From Anastatus disparis (lineage: Eukaryota > Arthropoda > Insecta > Hymenoptera > Eupelmidae), in NCBI GenBank assembly GCA_017163975.1, contig JAFFSR010000136.1:7933501-7997500 (forward strand): a DNA stretch of 64,000 nucleotides, in the 5' to 3' direction. Every line of letters starts with the position of its first letter. The first letter of the stretch is position 1. Both the position numbers and the translations under genes were made by a program. The notes beneath the pieces were generated by a model, which did not search any database, was not told the origin of the DNA, and saw only the letters and a program-made list of their open reading frames with translations. This document shows positions 11,409 through 25,100 of this stretch, piece by piece.

Positions 11409-12306
11409 CCCTGGTAGAAAATGAAACGCTTTTTCTACCATTTTATGGCCATTTCTTTAAAGTGAAGAGCAGAAAATGGGAATGTTTTATGGCCATTATT
11501 TGAACTAATATGAAACGTTTTTTTCAACCTTCATAGTGCTAAAAAATGCTAATAAAATGTTGAGTCTGATCCACTATTATTTGAATATAGATAGTTAACA
11601 GTAGAGTCTATCAAATTGTGCTCTAATTGATTACTATTAAGAATCATTTAAGGTTTTTTCTTGAAAGTTATCATTAATCATTAATAGAATCACTTTTGTT
11701 AATATATTCGCGCGTATATTTTGAGTTGTGATCGGATTGTTAGAGGTTATTTTTAAACGATTAATAAAATTTTCCATTTATTATTTTAAAAAATGATATT
11801 TTTATACTCGTTTCGTACTGCGTTTCATATTTTTATTTTAATAAAATTTAATATTATTTTTATTTTTATAAATTCCAATAAAAATAAACATTGACGAAGG
11901 AATGTGAATAAATACTAATCTATATTTTCTCGCCACGTGGCAAAATTGAGGTTATGATTTTACCTATGATCTGAAAAATTAAGGACTCATTACTAAAAAG
12001 TTATATAGCTAGTCAAAAAAAGTTGTCCACAGTTTACCTAATTTTTAGATAGCTGTTACTGATTTTTTCTCTCCGTTTACTTAAAATGCGTATTTTTTTG
12101 GCTAAATACAAAAATTTTTAACAACATTTTTATATTAGCATTTTGTTCCTATAAGATGCTAACCAATATACCAAAAAATTTGAGCTATGCAGATTCAGCA
12201 AAAAATTGCCATTTATTCGCCAATATTGACATGACAAAATATTACTATTGACAATGGTCATAAATTGTTGTTTACACCATTTTTAATATTCAAATTTCTA
12301 CCAGGG
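11409..12306. mobile_element. CCCTGGT MITE family, long 898 bp member
   Basis: The element starts CCCTGGTAGAAAATGAAACGC and ends CATTTTTAATATTCAAATTT followed by CTACCAGGG. Both ends match the three short copies elsewhere in the window. Flanks are AA at 11407-11408 and AA at 12307-12308, consistent with a 2 bp target duplication. The shared ends contain the GAAACG and TGGCCATTT motifs. The extra ~740 bp interior is AT-rich with no transposase frame, so this is either a deletion derivative of a larger parent or a MITE carrying unrelated filler. Confidence 0.7.
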
Positions 12307-12448
12307 AATTTTTTTATTAATTTAAAAAAATGTGGTACATTTAATGTAGTGATTATGTTTAATGCTGCGATTTCTACTGAAGATATATTAAAAGACATGC
12401 ATTTTCAATATATGTATTTTAGGACTGAAAGGTTCATAAAAAAATATA

Positions 12449-12536
12449 ATTTTTTTAACAGTGGGCTAAAAATACCACTTTTGCTCCCGGCACGGAAAAC
12501 GAAAAGTGCTAATTTTAGCCTCACTGTTAAAAAAAA
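12449..12536. repeat. hairpin, AACAGTG arms
   Basis: The left arm TTTTTTAACAGTG-GGCTAAAAATACCACTTTT pairs with the right arm AAAAGTGCTAATTTTAGCC-TCACTGTTAAAAAAA around a loop near CCCGGCACGG. It lies immediately left of a second hairpin (12542-12666), and the two may be parts of one foldback element. Confidence 0.65.
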
Positions 12537-12541
12537 TCGTA

Positions 12542-12666
12542 TATGCACCACGGAAGGTAAAATGAACAACCCATAGCACGAGTTTTCCACCCTCGGCTTC
12601 GCCTCGGGTGTCAATTCACTCATGCTATGGCCTGTCCTTTATTTTACCTCCCTAGGTGCATAATAT
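12542..12666. repeat. foldback hairpin with GC-rich apex
   Basis: The left arm contains TATGCACCACGGAAGGTAAA and CCATAGCACGAGTT. The right arm contains their approximate reverse complements CATGCTATGG and TTTACCTCCCTAGGTGCATA. The apex is CCACCCTCGGCTTCGCCTCG followed by GGTG. The arms are about 60 bp with scattered mismatches. The layout (AT-rich arms, CCCTCG/CGGG apex) matches the hairpins at 6100-6223 and 45701-45863, although the arm sequences differ. Confidence 0.7.
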
Positions 12667-12766
12667 ACTATTGCTGAAAATATAAAATATAAAGATAGTT
12701 TAGTTTGAAACTAAATTCAGCTTTATTAATGAGAGTTTAATTAAATGAATTAAAGAAAAATAAAGT

Positions 12767-12993
12767 AATAGATATTATTATGAATATTTATGCACAAGAA
12801 CAAAATTCTACCACATTGACTTTGAGAAAAGTAAGGAACGCAAAAATATAAACACAACAGAATTTTGTTCTTGTGCATAAATATTCAATAATATCTATTG
12901 TGTTCAGCCTTCAATTTGCAGATACACCGATTAATACTTGAGTAAATATAACAAAAAACTCAATTAGAAAAGGGCAGCGAATCCGGTCTGCTC
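12767..12993. mobile_element. truncated relative of the 5.4 kb foldback MITE
   Basis: This copy keeps the inner hairpin (AATAGATATTATT, ATTTATGCACAAGAAC, TTTGAGAAAAGTAA) and the right arm (CACCGATTAATACTTGAGTA). It also keeps a right terminus GCGAATCCGGTCTGCTCG equivalent to the left terminus of the first copy. The outer part of the left arm is missing, and no TTAA follows the right end (TAAT instead). It is a 5'-truncated or rearranged second copy that confirms the family is repeated. Confidence 0.75.
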
Positions 12994-15262
12994 GTAATCA
13001 TTGAATTTAAGGACTATATCACTTGAATTTAATAATTTACTTTGTTCTTAACGCAATGTAATGATTAATAAATAAAAACATAATTATTTTCTTTCATACT
13101 TTATGTAGAGCATGTTATTTTAGAATAACGTTTAATTTGGAGCTGTAATACTCAGCAGGAACTGCTGTTAATTTATAATGAATCTGATAATGTATAAAAT
13201 CACTTTTAATTAGCTGTTTGTAAATTAATTAAGAATGTAATTAAAGCTGAAAATTATTATTTATATATTTATACTTAACGAGCTCTTCCTAAAAATAAAA
13301 TACTTTTTTTTAAATAAATATATTATTTATGCGTCGATAAATTTTGCATAATACCACAAAATTTTTTTTAACGTGCATAAAACTCTTACATACATATTTT
13401 AATTAATTTATTATTTTTTAAAAATTCATAAATACATTTTATAATGTAAAATTTTATGTTACTAATTTTCTTTTTGACATTCTTAAATATTAAATACATT
13501 ATTTAAAAGTTAATTTATTTGTAATTTCAAACTTGGAAATAATTTTAAAAAAATCCTTCATATACTATTTCTCTCTTATCTAACTTTATTTCACCTTTCT
13601 CATTTGCGGTAAGGACTAGACCAAAATGAGACATATAATACTGGTCTAGACTGTACTAAACGAAAATTTCATTTTGCCAATGTGAGTGGGTCACCTTTTC
13701 TCTTATACCGTCAACCGTATTTCAAACCCTCCCCCTGGACACCTGATCCCAGCTTGGGTTATCTCTCTTGTATAAGCGCGTTTGTTCCTATAGCTCTCTT
13801 CTCGTAATCCTGCACCATACGTATACATTTGCTTTTTGTGTGATGTGTATCCCGGGCTGTGGATGCTACTAGTGATTGGTATTATAACTTTTTTTTTTAA
13901 CCGTGTGCTTTTAAAATTTATGGCTTTAATTGAGTTACTGCCTTGCTGACGTGGTTGCGCGCGCTCTTTTTTTTTGTTTTTGTTCTACCCACTATATGAC
14001 ACGCGAATTTGTTCGACATTGACAAAATGTACATGATTTTTTATTTAAAAAGTCAACGCGAGGTATCGAAAAGCTTTTTGTGGTTTAATAAGGTTAATCA
14101 CTGTTTTGTGAATTTATAAAAAATATCTAAAACAAACCTTGATAACTAGGTTAAAATTTTTTTAGATTTTTTCAAAGTTTATAAACGATTTTAAATTGTG
14201 TTTTCAAAATTGATCGATTAAAATAAATAATAAATTTGAATAAATATTTTTATTAAAAATAAATGTTTTCATTTTAAATGATTTTCTATATAATATATTA
14301 AATATTTAAAAAAAAGTATTACCGAATTAAATAAAATGAATTGACTTGTTTCATAATTAAGTATTACAAAACTAAAGTTCTTGAGATACGCCAGAACTAG
14401 GAAGAAGTTTATAGCGGTCCTTGGGTTACAGTTATCTACAAGTTTGTAATTTAAAAGTTTTAAATTAAATGACTAATGTAATTATGACTGGACTGCACTA
14501 AACTTTATTAATGAAAAATTTCAAAGACATTAATATAAATTAGGATGTATGAGGAAATATAGAATATTGTCTTATTAAAATTAATATTTTGGTCTTCTTT
14601 AATAATTTATAATAAAATTAAATAGATTCTTTCAATTTTAAAATGTATTAAAGTATTATACTTATATAAAATTTAATTATAGAAAACTTTTTATTTGAAA
14701 TACGTTACACACATATTATATTCAATACGACTTTTGTTTAGTATATTTTAATTTATGTTCAAATTTTTTGTTTTAATACTGATTGAATATTATCGATATT
14801 TTTGTAAGAATAAATTCAATGACATCGTTAATATATTCTTAAAAGGAAATTCATGATCACTGACATAAAATAAAATTCTATTGATAATAGATTTAAAATA
14901 AATAAAATTTGGTTATGTTTCTTACGAACAAAACTTGAACTGGGCACCAATGCCTTTACATCGTATAAAATTTGTTTATCATTAAATATTTCCTAATTTG
15001 GTTTTTAATGTTAGGTCATAAATGTGTATTTATAAGTTTAGAGTAATGTAAAGTTTCAAAATTGTAGATAATTTTCATTATATTTATATTCTTGAATCAT
15101 ATATCTCAATTTTAGAATCGTGACGAATTCTAAAAATATTTATGGTTTTATATTGACTTGGTAAATTAAATTTCGAAAAATGTTCTATAAGGAAAATTTT
15201 TAAATGATATAAGAGGTCATCTTAATATCATCACTTTTATATGCATTCTATCTAAGGTATTC
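12994..15262. other. AT-rich, with islet at 13.6-14.0 kb
   Basis: The span is AT-rich except for about 13560-14000. That islet has balanced composition and includes GGGTCACC, CCCTCCCCCTGGACACCTG and CCCGGGCTGTGGATGC. No open frame there is long enough or protein-like enough to annotate, and I recognise no RNA gene. Nothing else is seen. Confidence 0.4.
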
Positions 15263-15471
15263 CGAGGTCGTCAGTGGCTTAGTCGGTAGACCGATGGATT
15301 CATAATCTCGAGGATCCGAGTTCGAGTCACGCTCTCAGCGGCTGATTGATACGAGCACCACTGTATACGATACAAGTGCTTTGTTCACAAGCACATTGTC
15401 GACCCCCGTCGCTAATTAGCATCGCAATAGCATAAATACAGCGCCGTTAGATAAAAAAAAATAAAAAAAAA
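15263..15471 (+). mobile_element. tRNA-derived SINE, copy 2
   Basis: The order is the same as in copy 1. It starts CGAGGTCGTCAGTGGCTTAG, has A-box-like TGGCTTAGTCGG, a CAT anticodon-loop position in GGATTCATAATCTCGAGG and B-box-like GAGTTCGAGTCAC. The body CACCACTGTATACGATACAA and the 3' CGTCGCTAATTAGCATCGC follow, then GCGCCGTTAGATAAAA with an A-rich tail. Substitutions in the B box suggest an older copy. Confidence 0.85.
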
Positions 15472-18263
15472 TTAAATTCTAGATGTAAAGTCAAAATTTT
15501 TTAAAAATATTTTAAAGCTTATTAATGAATTATATCTTTTAAAATAAAACAGAATAAATTACTTAAAAATTTATTCAATAGCATTACGTTATCTATTAAT
15601 AAAACATATAATCATCATGAAATCAATATTTATTTACTATACTTAGAGTAATAATAACTGTAAGAATCTCGTAAACTACAACTATTAGGAAATAATAATC
15701 CTCCACTTACAACAATCATGCATTTGTACGTGACAAATCAAGTTGAAGAGGTTTTCGCAAAAGGAAAAGCTTTCCAAGACTAGAACTATACTGTCTGTTA
15801 GAAAGCTAAGGTATTTTCACGTCACAATTCCTCATTCCTTAAGCGAGTATTCCTGCCCTTTAACTACGTCGTTTCAGCAAGTTATGCTTGAAGGGTTCCC
15901 TCTTTTTCTTTCCCTCTCTCTCTCTCTTCTACTCTCTTTCACCACTTGAAGGGCGGAAGAAAATTCCTGCGGCGTCTAAATCTTGGGTGTGCTCTAAGAG
16001 CCGCTGCACGGGTATCTAATATCGTACGCCAAGTTACTTAATCTTTCGTTACTCAACTACTACATGTACACGTATATATGAACAAAGCGAAAGAGGAACG
16101 ACAATTTAGCTCTCATTATCATTGCTGTAGTTGGAAAAAGATGGGGGAAAGGGAGATCCTTTTTCGAATAAATGAAAATTCATGACGAACTAAAGCTCTT
16201 CCATGCTCCAGACATTGTTTTGGGAACCTTTAACGATTATAATAATGAACGAATACTAATAAATGGAGACAATGGCCCTTTTAATCTTTTCATCTTACTT
16301 GTTTTAATGAAATGTTGGATTATGCTTGCGCAAAGTTACGAGAATGACCATACCAAAAACGAAATTACATATAAAAATTTTCTTTTTCCTTTTTATTAAA
16401 GACGAAGGTTTTAAAAGGATGAAGAAATAGTTAACACCCTTTCAAGAGGATTTTCATTAAGATCTAATTAACCGTGGCAATCGGAAGTTATGACGTTATT
16501 TTAGTTTTTTTTTATGGTTGACCACAATGTGCGCCTTTTGCTTTAATTAAAAGGAATGCGTGCCTTAAGTGCGTACAAGGTTCGATTAAAAAAGTAACGA
16601 CGGCTAGCTTTGAAACAACGGGACAAGTTAAGGCTAGCTTCGCCAGGCTTATAATAAAAATATGGATTGATAATAAACTTAACATAAACACAATAAAGAT
16701 CTTCAACTTGATTGCAAAAAAAAATAGTTGGATTATCGTAATTTATTTTTTTTATGAAAAAAAGTAATTATTTGTTTAAATCTTTATTTTGTAATATATA
16801 ATTCCATTAATCAAACTTAATTCAAGGTAAACGAGTCCCGGGAAATCCTTTTAATACAGATTTTAAATTTATATGATTAAAAGTATATTGAATAATTTCA
16901 ATTTGAGGCAAATCAATTAAAAAAAGTTTTAATTTAAATCTTTATTTATTCAAATGTTTATTTATTTTAATTTACAAATGTCCGTGTTTATAAATTCTTG
17001 TAAATGATTCGATTGAGTAATTATTTATCGATTTGTATTATATTGGATGAAAACTGAAAATATATAGAAAATACGTTATTGAATCGAAAAAAATTTTAAT
17101 ATTTGATAAATTTTATATTTATTTTTTACAAAAATTTTTATCGATATTAAAAGCGTTATATATCTTGAAATTAAAAATATTAAATAAAATATTTATATAG
17201 TAAATAACAAATAAAGTAAATAAATTTTTTCTATTTATTAATTAAAAATTCGTACATTTCTGCATATTAGACCATGAAATTGTTAGTAATAACTCATGTC
17301 AAACATTATCTGATTTCTGTTAAAAAGAAAATATTCAAATCTCCTATAATGTATACAAAGAAAACAATTAATTTTCCATTTTCCCCAGCAACTCTCATGA
17401 GTCAAACAATTGAAGCGTATAAAGACACATGTGCAGATAACGTCGGTGCGAAACGGAAGTACAGGAAATGTAGAGACACGCGTGCTATTCCTCTATAACG
17501 TAGCATAAAGGAAGTGTATTGTGTATACATAGCTTTTCTATATACATACTTTATACATTGATGTTTAGCCGATCCATGCCATTGCCGCTGCTAGTGTGTA
17601 GTCCGGAAAGTTGGAACGGTCACCTCTCTTCTCTGGACTTGGTATATAAGAAGAAAAGCTCTATGCATGTATATACATGCTTATATTCTATTCTCGAAAA
17701 CGGAAGTTGAAGGAAAGTCTCTCTTTCTCTCACACGCTTGGGTATCTCGTCCTTTATGCTAACACGGCACGCGACGGGTATATACTCTTCTATCTTTACA
17801 CTACTAGTAAACCCTTGAAGCCCTGTTTGAAAGTATATATGTATAGTAACGACGTGACCTCCAACGCGCGAGTTCTCTGAATTTCTCTTGAGCACCAAGC
17901 TTGTAAGTAAGAGTTTCAATAACATTCCACTAGGCATCCTTTACTTCCCTCTCTTTGTGGAATTTATTCGGTCAAAACTTTTACAATATATACACCCCTC
18001 TTTTGTTATGTGCAACGATCCTCTCTCACTTGTGACAATATGCTAAAAAGTTGGATTTTTTATCTCTCCTTTTTTCTTCCTATTTTTGTTGGATTTTTAT
18101 TTTAAGGATACCGTGCTTGCAAGCTCTAATCAAGTGAAATTTTTATACTCATGAAAATATACATTGTATATATGAAAGTTTAGCACACTACATCCTTCGA
18201 ATATAAACTAAACGCTTTAAAATTATATTTAAAAGTTTATATTTTGTAAATAACTTTTTATTT
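15472..18263. other. non-coding, islets at 15.7-16.7 and 17.3-18.1 kb
   Basis: Two islets of more balanced composition are separated by AT-rich sequence. The first holds a 75-residue frame (16172-16399, +) and CT-rich tracts. The second holds mutually overlapping frames on both strands around 17519-17937. None shows a domain, a signal peptide or splice-supported continuity that I can defend. I see no repeats in this span. Confidence 0.4.
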
Positions 18264-18462
18264 TGAGGTCGTCAATGGCCAAGTCGGTAGAGCGATGGAT
18301 TCATAATCTCGAGGACCTGAGTTCGAATCCCGCTCTTGGCGGCCGATTGATTTAAGTATCACTGTACGTTACATGTGCTTTTCACAAATACACTGAAACG
18401 ATCTCCGTCGCTAATAAGCGTCTTAATAATAGCTGAAATACAGCGACGTTAAATAAAAAAAA
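18264..18462 (+). mobile_element. tRNA-derived SINE, copy 3
   Basis: It starts GAGGTCGTCAATGGCCAAGT and carries the B-box-like GAGTTCGAATCCC, which is intact. The CAT anticodon-loop position is kept. The body TATCACTGTACGTTACATGT and the 3' segment CTCCGTCGCTAATAAGCGTC follow, then CAGCGACGTTAAATAAAAAA. Of the seven copies this has one of the cleaner tRNA-like heads. Confidence 0.87.
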
Positions 18463-19531
18463 TGTATTATTTTATGGGAGGAACTTGTTTTCGATAAAAT
18501 ACGTAAACAATTTTTTATTTGATTTTTAAAAAAATTCTACTTTTTTAAAATGTTTAATGATCATCTAAAAAGAAAAAAATGAACAAATACATTTCATCAA
18601 ACAAAAAAAATTATCATATGAGTTTCTAATATTAAGATTTATGTAGACTATATTCAATAGCGGTAGATAAAAAATGTTTGAAACTTAATTAATCAACATG
18701 CAGTATTTTATATCAAGTATACAATTTAAAATCCATATTTACGATGTGATTAATCTGAAATTTTGTAGATCTTTAATGATGAAAAAACATTTTGCATATC
18801 TCTAAGTATTATTTTAAAAGCTCAACTTAACTACAAAAAGTTGATATTTTTTTATCAATTATTATTACCTCAAAAGGGACGTGTCAAGCATTATTAATTG
18901 TTGGGAACAATATTATTTATACATATTTTATAACAAAGCCAAATAGTCACTTTTTCATGAAATTGTATTCACAATTTTGTAAAAATATAAGAATTTTCAC
19001 TTATAATATTAAATTGTTATTTTTTTATAATAGAATCTCATAAAATGTATACAAACTAATTAAACAATAAGATTTGTCCATGCATAAAGGAACATTACAA
19101 AAAATTGAACATATTTGAGTTATAAATATATACAGCTATTATAAGTCTTTCTATAATATTCAGATTATTAATCTAATGATCTATTAATAACTATATGAAA
19201 AAATAAAAGATAATAGATGTTTCAAAAATAAAAGAATTATAAAGTTTAAGTTTATGCCATGTACTTCTTATAAACTTTTTTTTAATCTTCTAAAATAATT
19301 TATCTTTACTAGATTTATCTTGCGCTCTTACAGATAGTGAGAGCAATGCCGTTATAAGGCAGAAGCTTTGCCAAATCAAAGTGCAAAATTTATCTGCTTT
19401 TCGGCATGGTGAATACAATTGGTTTGCATTGTCGAATTTTTTTAGCCTATTATTGCGTTTATTGCTCATATCTTCCGGCAAATCATGCGTCACAAAATGA
19501 GTAACTTTTCGTCTACATAAAAAAATGTTGC

Positions 19532-19600
19532 AGGCACACAAACACAGACACACACACAAATATATACGTATATATATATATATATATATACACACACATA
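19532..19600. repeat. CA and TA microsatellite
   Basis: Interrupted CA repeats are followed by a TA run (about 19569-19590) and a short CA run. The two dinucleotides abut. Frames on the - strand across it translate to alternating Y-I and C-V and are not genes. Confidence 0.85.
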
Positions 19601-21521
19601 GACAAATGGAGAAGCGCAAGAGCTAAGGAAATTGATCACGGCTTGAAGCGAACAAAAAGAGAAAAAAAAAGAGAAAGAAAAAGAAAAGAATAGTGTACGT
19701 TGCCAGGAAGTATAAAAATCCAATGGCTAGCTCGTAAAAGGGCAAAGTCCAGTTGAATGGATAGCCGAAGGGATATATCGACGAGTATAGGCAGATACGG
19801 GAAAAGAAAGATACGATAGTAGCGAAGGGAAAAGTCAGAGAAAAAAAAACCGAGATAGAGCTAGGAAAAACTTTGAAATTGGTAGCTTTTGTCTTCTTGA
19901 CATAGTAGATGTTAGTTTTGTTGATTTTTCTTCTTTTTTTTCAATTGTAATTGAAACTTTTATTTAATCTTTTAAGAACTGTTTAAAAGTTTTACTGATT
20001 ATTTTTTAATTAGGTACTATAGGTATTAAAAGTAAAAAATTTTTAAATATTTTTTAATAAATTACTTTTTGTCAAAACATTAAAATATCTAATCTTCAAA
20101 TAAAAAATTCCAATTAAAGGAAGCATCAATTATTCTTCTTGCATATTTGTATTTTAAAAATAAAATGTATCATTAAAAAAGCAGCCAATGGATTCGATAA
20201 TGCGTTCGTTCTCATCATAAAAAACCAGAGTGACTAGTAAACGAGACTTGAACGAGGGGTGAAAACATCAAGAAGACGACAAAGAGACAAATAACTATCT
20301 TTCTCTTGGAGCTTATGGATATAGTAGGTTGTTGGCCGACTAGCGTATAGATATATAAGGATATAGACTTTGCTCTTTTTTTTATGATGGCAGTTTCTTC
20401 CGCCACGTTATGAGACCATTTCAAGAGAAGTAAAGGCGAAATCAAGGCTATGCGCGTTTCATTAACAACCTACGCTATTGCGATATAAGCTCTATATTTC
20501 TTGTTTTTTTTTCACCTTTTCAAATAAGGTTCATAGACATCTTGAAATTTATTAATCGACAAGTATGATTTTCTTTCTGATATTTCCTTTTTCGAATTTT
20601 TATTTATAAGATGAATGCTTTTCTTGTGAATAAAAAATTTAAATTGCAATTTCAGAAAGAAAACGCAATAGAATTTGTAAATTGTTGAAAGAATATTGTG
20701 TAAGGTAAGGAAAATATAGTCATGTAAAAATTAAAAATAAGAAATTATTGATTATCTTGAAAAAGTTGAAACTGAAATTGTGAATAATTTTCAAATAGAA
20801 AATAAAATCTTACGCAATCACTTAACTAGAAAATAAACGTTTGGCTTGAAAAAAAATTGACCTTCCTAACTGAGGGGAAAGTTGAATAAAAAGTCTGACA
20901 GTTTGTGAGATGCTCAACTGAAGTAAAATACTGAACCATGTCTTGATATACTTTCTAAGTTAACTTTGATTGATTTTTTTCAACTTTTATTTTATTTTTA
21001 AAGAATTCAACGCATTTGGAATAACAAAATCGATTTAACCAATGCTTAGCAACATATTGCAAAAGAATAATAAAAAATCTTAATAAATTTAATAATTTAA
21101 GATTTATGTGAGTTTGAAAATAAAATATTTTTTCACTGATTGAAACGACGAATAAACTAGATCGTTTAAAAGATATTTTTAACGGTATTGATCATCAAGC
21201 GAAATATTTAACGATAAGATTATATACGCATCTCGAGAGATAAAATCAAAATCGTAACTTTTTAATGTGACCAACGCTCATTAATCCCAGCAAACGCGTC
21301 GAAGATAATTCGTTTGTACGAAAATGGGCATCAATTAAATTCAGCTTTTAAACTTAGAAGTCGTGAAAATGAAAAGAGCAAATGTTCGCCACTACGCTGC
21401 GGTAAACCTTGCCACGAGGTAATAAGTTGTCGAGCTGCAATCAGAAGCAAAGAGCTTTCTATATCTTTCTCTTTTCCTCGTTTTCCCTCTATCTTTCCTT
21501 TTTCATCCTCGTTTTCATTGG

Positions 21522-21525
<4 letters not shown>

Positions 21526-21558
<33 letters not shown>
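21526..21558. repeat. TA microsatellite
   Basis: This is an uninterrupted AT/TA dinucleotide run of about 33 bp. It is embedded in an islet with CT-rich sequence on its left. Confidence 0.95.
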
Positions 21559-21559
<1 letters not shown>

Positions 21560-22199
21560 GTTTATACATCTATGGCGTTGGACACAAGTAGCCACAAGGA
21601 TGTTTCTTTCGTGAAAATGACTTTGAGGACAATCGTTGCCACCGCACTACTGCTAATGCCACACGTATTTTTTTTTCTTATGGAGTGTATATATATATGG
21701 CGTTGTGAAGAGAAGGGCATACACACAATCGTATCGTGAAAAGCGGGTATACTTTTGTAGTTATGTGTGTCTCTTTTGTCGTAAAATTGCGTTTAACTTT
21801 TCAGACGATAGAAGGCAACGACAAGAACCGTTGTTTTGCTCGTGCAACTCTTATACCCCTTTTAAAAGAGAGTGAGACAAGAATCGAGGTTAACAGCCAT
21901 ATGTTTTTTCTACTTTTGTGTGTCGTATTCTTTCTATTCTTTTATTTTTTTTTCTTTTTTTTTTCGTGGTTGGCGTTTTTTTCTGACGTTACAAAATATT
22001 GTGATTTCGTTGAGATAGGCGACGCGAATACAACGAGTTGTTTTTATCATGGACAGGGAGTTGAAAAAAATTTTTATTTACGACAACGAGGGCGGTATTT
22101 TTTTTGGTTGAAGAAAATTTAAGTGAGCGATAAAAGATGTGAAGAAGAGCTTGATTTCAGGGTAGGTAGAAAATAGTGTTACCGAATCAATAGCCCTTC

Positions 22200-25100
22200 C
22201 TTTTTATTTTTTATAGTAACCAGTTTACTTTTTTTTATAAAAATTAACTGACATTCATACCACAAAATGTTTATCGGTTTTTCCTATTAAGAATTTCAAT
22301 TTCTTTTAGAAATAACTTCTTTTAAAAAATTTTTTTGCTATCTCTAAACTTTGTAAATATTGAGAAATCGATCGATATGATATGAAATAGATCTCTCTTA
22401 TATCAACATCAATTTCATTATAAAAAGATATAAAGTCGAAATAAATATTTGTAGTTTATATGTAGAAAAAACTGGTGTGGCAGTCTTTGGGACTGGCCGA
22501 CAGAAGTGAAACTTCTTTATGAAATCATAGAACTCATAAATGTTTATTTAAGTTCTATCACTGTTTCATTTAATTTTAAAATAATTTTAAACTCAAATAA
22601 TTATAAAATTAAATAAAACTAAATTAAAATAATTTAGTTTATTTAAAGAATTAATTTTTTTGAATTTCAAATCATATAGTGTATGAAATTTTTGTTAATA
22701 ATATTTATTTTACAAAAATACAATAATAGTTTAATTTTCTTCACAATCATCAAAACTATTATCATTTGTAGCAAGAGTAATGTTTGAAATGAGTGGCTTA
22801 TGATAACGTAAATAAGAAACGTTTGCTTGCGCGTGCACGTTTAAACAATGTAGGGAAGAGAGAAATTTACCGTCGAACATTATAGAGAAAGAAGAAAAAG
22901 AGAGAAAACGCGCGCTATTGCTTTCTTTATTTATTCAGATTCAGATATTTGTTTTGCACATATAGTATGCATACTATATCTGTGCGTTTGACATCAAGTT
23001 AGTCCCGCGAATTTTTCTTTATACGTATTTAGTACCTTGATTTGCATATAGGAGGCGCGGAAGCTCCACCTATATATATACACTTCCGTTTCATTAGTTC
23101 CGTTGCATGTACCGTCATGAAATCAATTCACTCCCATATAATTTTTTTATATGTCTCTTATGGGAAGTGTATACCGTCGGTAAAGAAGTTTCACTTCAAA
23201 AACTTTCAGTACTTCTTTTAATAATTATACGTATTTTAAATAATTCGTCATAGTTTAATATTGATATAAACAATATTTTTTAATTTCAGTCCAATTTTTT
23301 CATGCAAAAAAACTTATTTTTATGGCAACATAAGTATATTCAACGATTCGTTCCATTATGTCGAAATCGATAGTATTGTACAATTATTTGTACATCAGCT
23401 TCGAGCTAGAGTAATCTTTCGATATAACGATATCATTGAGAGTTTTAATTATTATTATTACACACTTTACTTATATTATTTTTTCTTTAGCAAATAATAA
23501 ATTTAAATTTACTTATTTTTAAACCTTGCAATTTCTTTGCATTTTACGACGAATAAAATCAATTTTATTGAAAGTCTTTCTCTATAAAAAAAAAAAAATA
23601 ATGTTTGTATAAAATAAAAGTGCTACAAAAAAAAGAAAAAAAAATAGAAAGGAAAGTAAAATGAAGTATACTAAAATAGATGAAGGATCACAAAAATGTT
23701 TCATCTACTCTTAGAAAGAAAATATATTGTACTATAAACTCAAGGAGAGGAACATACAATGTGTGTATAGATGTACGAATCAGGCGAAATCTTACTCAAT
23801 TGAGTTCTCAATACGGCTTGGCCATTCAGTCGCAAGCGACTGCACTTGGCCGATCGTGCAATCGCCAAGAAATGCTCGATCGGACAGTGTGTCTAAACCT
23901 CTTCCTTTCCCTCCTCAATCTTTCTCTCTTTTCCTCTCCCTCTTTCTTCTCTAACGCGTTCTTTTTTCAAATCTTACTTTCTTTACTGTCATAGAATGAG
24001 GAAAGAGGAAAAGAAAAAAAGAGAGATGGAGAGTAAGGTTTTTCAAACTCTTCCTTTCGAATGAACATCCCCCTGGTAAGACGAATCCGATTTAGTAGAT
24101 GCGAAAAATTGATTTACTCAGGAAGTTGCAAATGCGGCCATGACCATATACCTACTACTACTACTTCAGAACCTTCATCCCTGTCCATTCGGCAGTTCTT
24201 CGTCGAGAGAGAGAAAAAAAGAAGATAGAATATTTAGATGAGAATGACTTCAACGTCTCATGGTCAACGACCTGGAAGACTGGAGTTCCGCGAACTTCGA
24301 CTGGCTCGTCTTATATACTGCAAAGAAGAGATGAAAAAAAAGGATCTTTCAAATACTAAGGCACACACAACTTTATTTGAAATATTTTTTTTTTTTTCAA
24401 TAAACTCAGATCTTTTTACATTATTAAAAGATATATTTATTTTCTTTCGGAACTCACTTCTCGAGAAACCATAAGGTATTCTAGATTATTTCAAATACAG
24501 CCACCGAGTAAATTTTATAGAATCGATGTCGGAATGAAAGAAAAGTGAATTCTCGTTCATTCTTCATAAATTAATTCCCTTTCGCTGAATATATTCAGGA
24601 ATGACGTAGGAGTTTAATTAATCAACAAAATAAATAAATCAAAATAAATAAATATCACTTTACGCATTGACAATGAACGAGATGCATTAATTCAAACAAT
24701 AATAAATATATGACTTTTACCTTTTTTGTAAATATTTATGATGCGTTTGTTAATATATTAAACTTTTAATAAAATTGGAAAACTTTTTTTAGGTAGTTGA
24801 ATTGCATTAAAATACACTTGTTTAGTTCAAACGTAAAATCATTACTCACATAGAAAATAAATCAACGGTGCACTTATCGATATCTCTAACAAAAGTCGCA
24901 ACTTCCTTTTGCTCATTAGAAAAAAAAAGCAAAGAAAAGAAATCTCACAGAAGACAGCGTAACGCCATCGTTAAGATTAAAAATCGGTACGGCACGCGAC
25001 TGTCATTCAATCCTCGTCTTTAATGAACATCATTACTATTGTTGTTTCTTTTTCCCATCATTAAAGGGAGAGTAAAAAGACCATTTTACTCGGAAGCCCA

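Larger units (their letters stand above)
18463..22200. other. non-coding, with microsatellites
   Basis: AT-rich sequence up to 19260 is followed by an islet (19280-19900) containing a CA/TA microsatellite, and further islets at 20180-20500 and 21200-22190. Frames of up to 141 residues in the last islet run through a TA repeat (translated as repeated Y-I) and poly-F tracts, so they are artefacts of low complexity. I do not annotate a gene here. Confidence 0.45.

Noticed and set aside
21314..22122. Frames of 141 and 128 residues on +
   Set aside because: They run through a TA microsatellite and poly-T tracts, giving Y-I and F runs, and have no domain.
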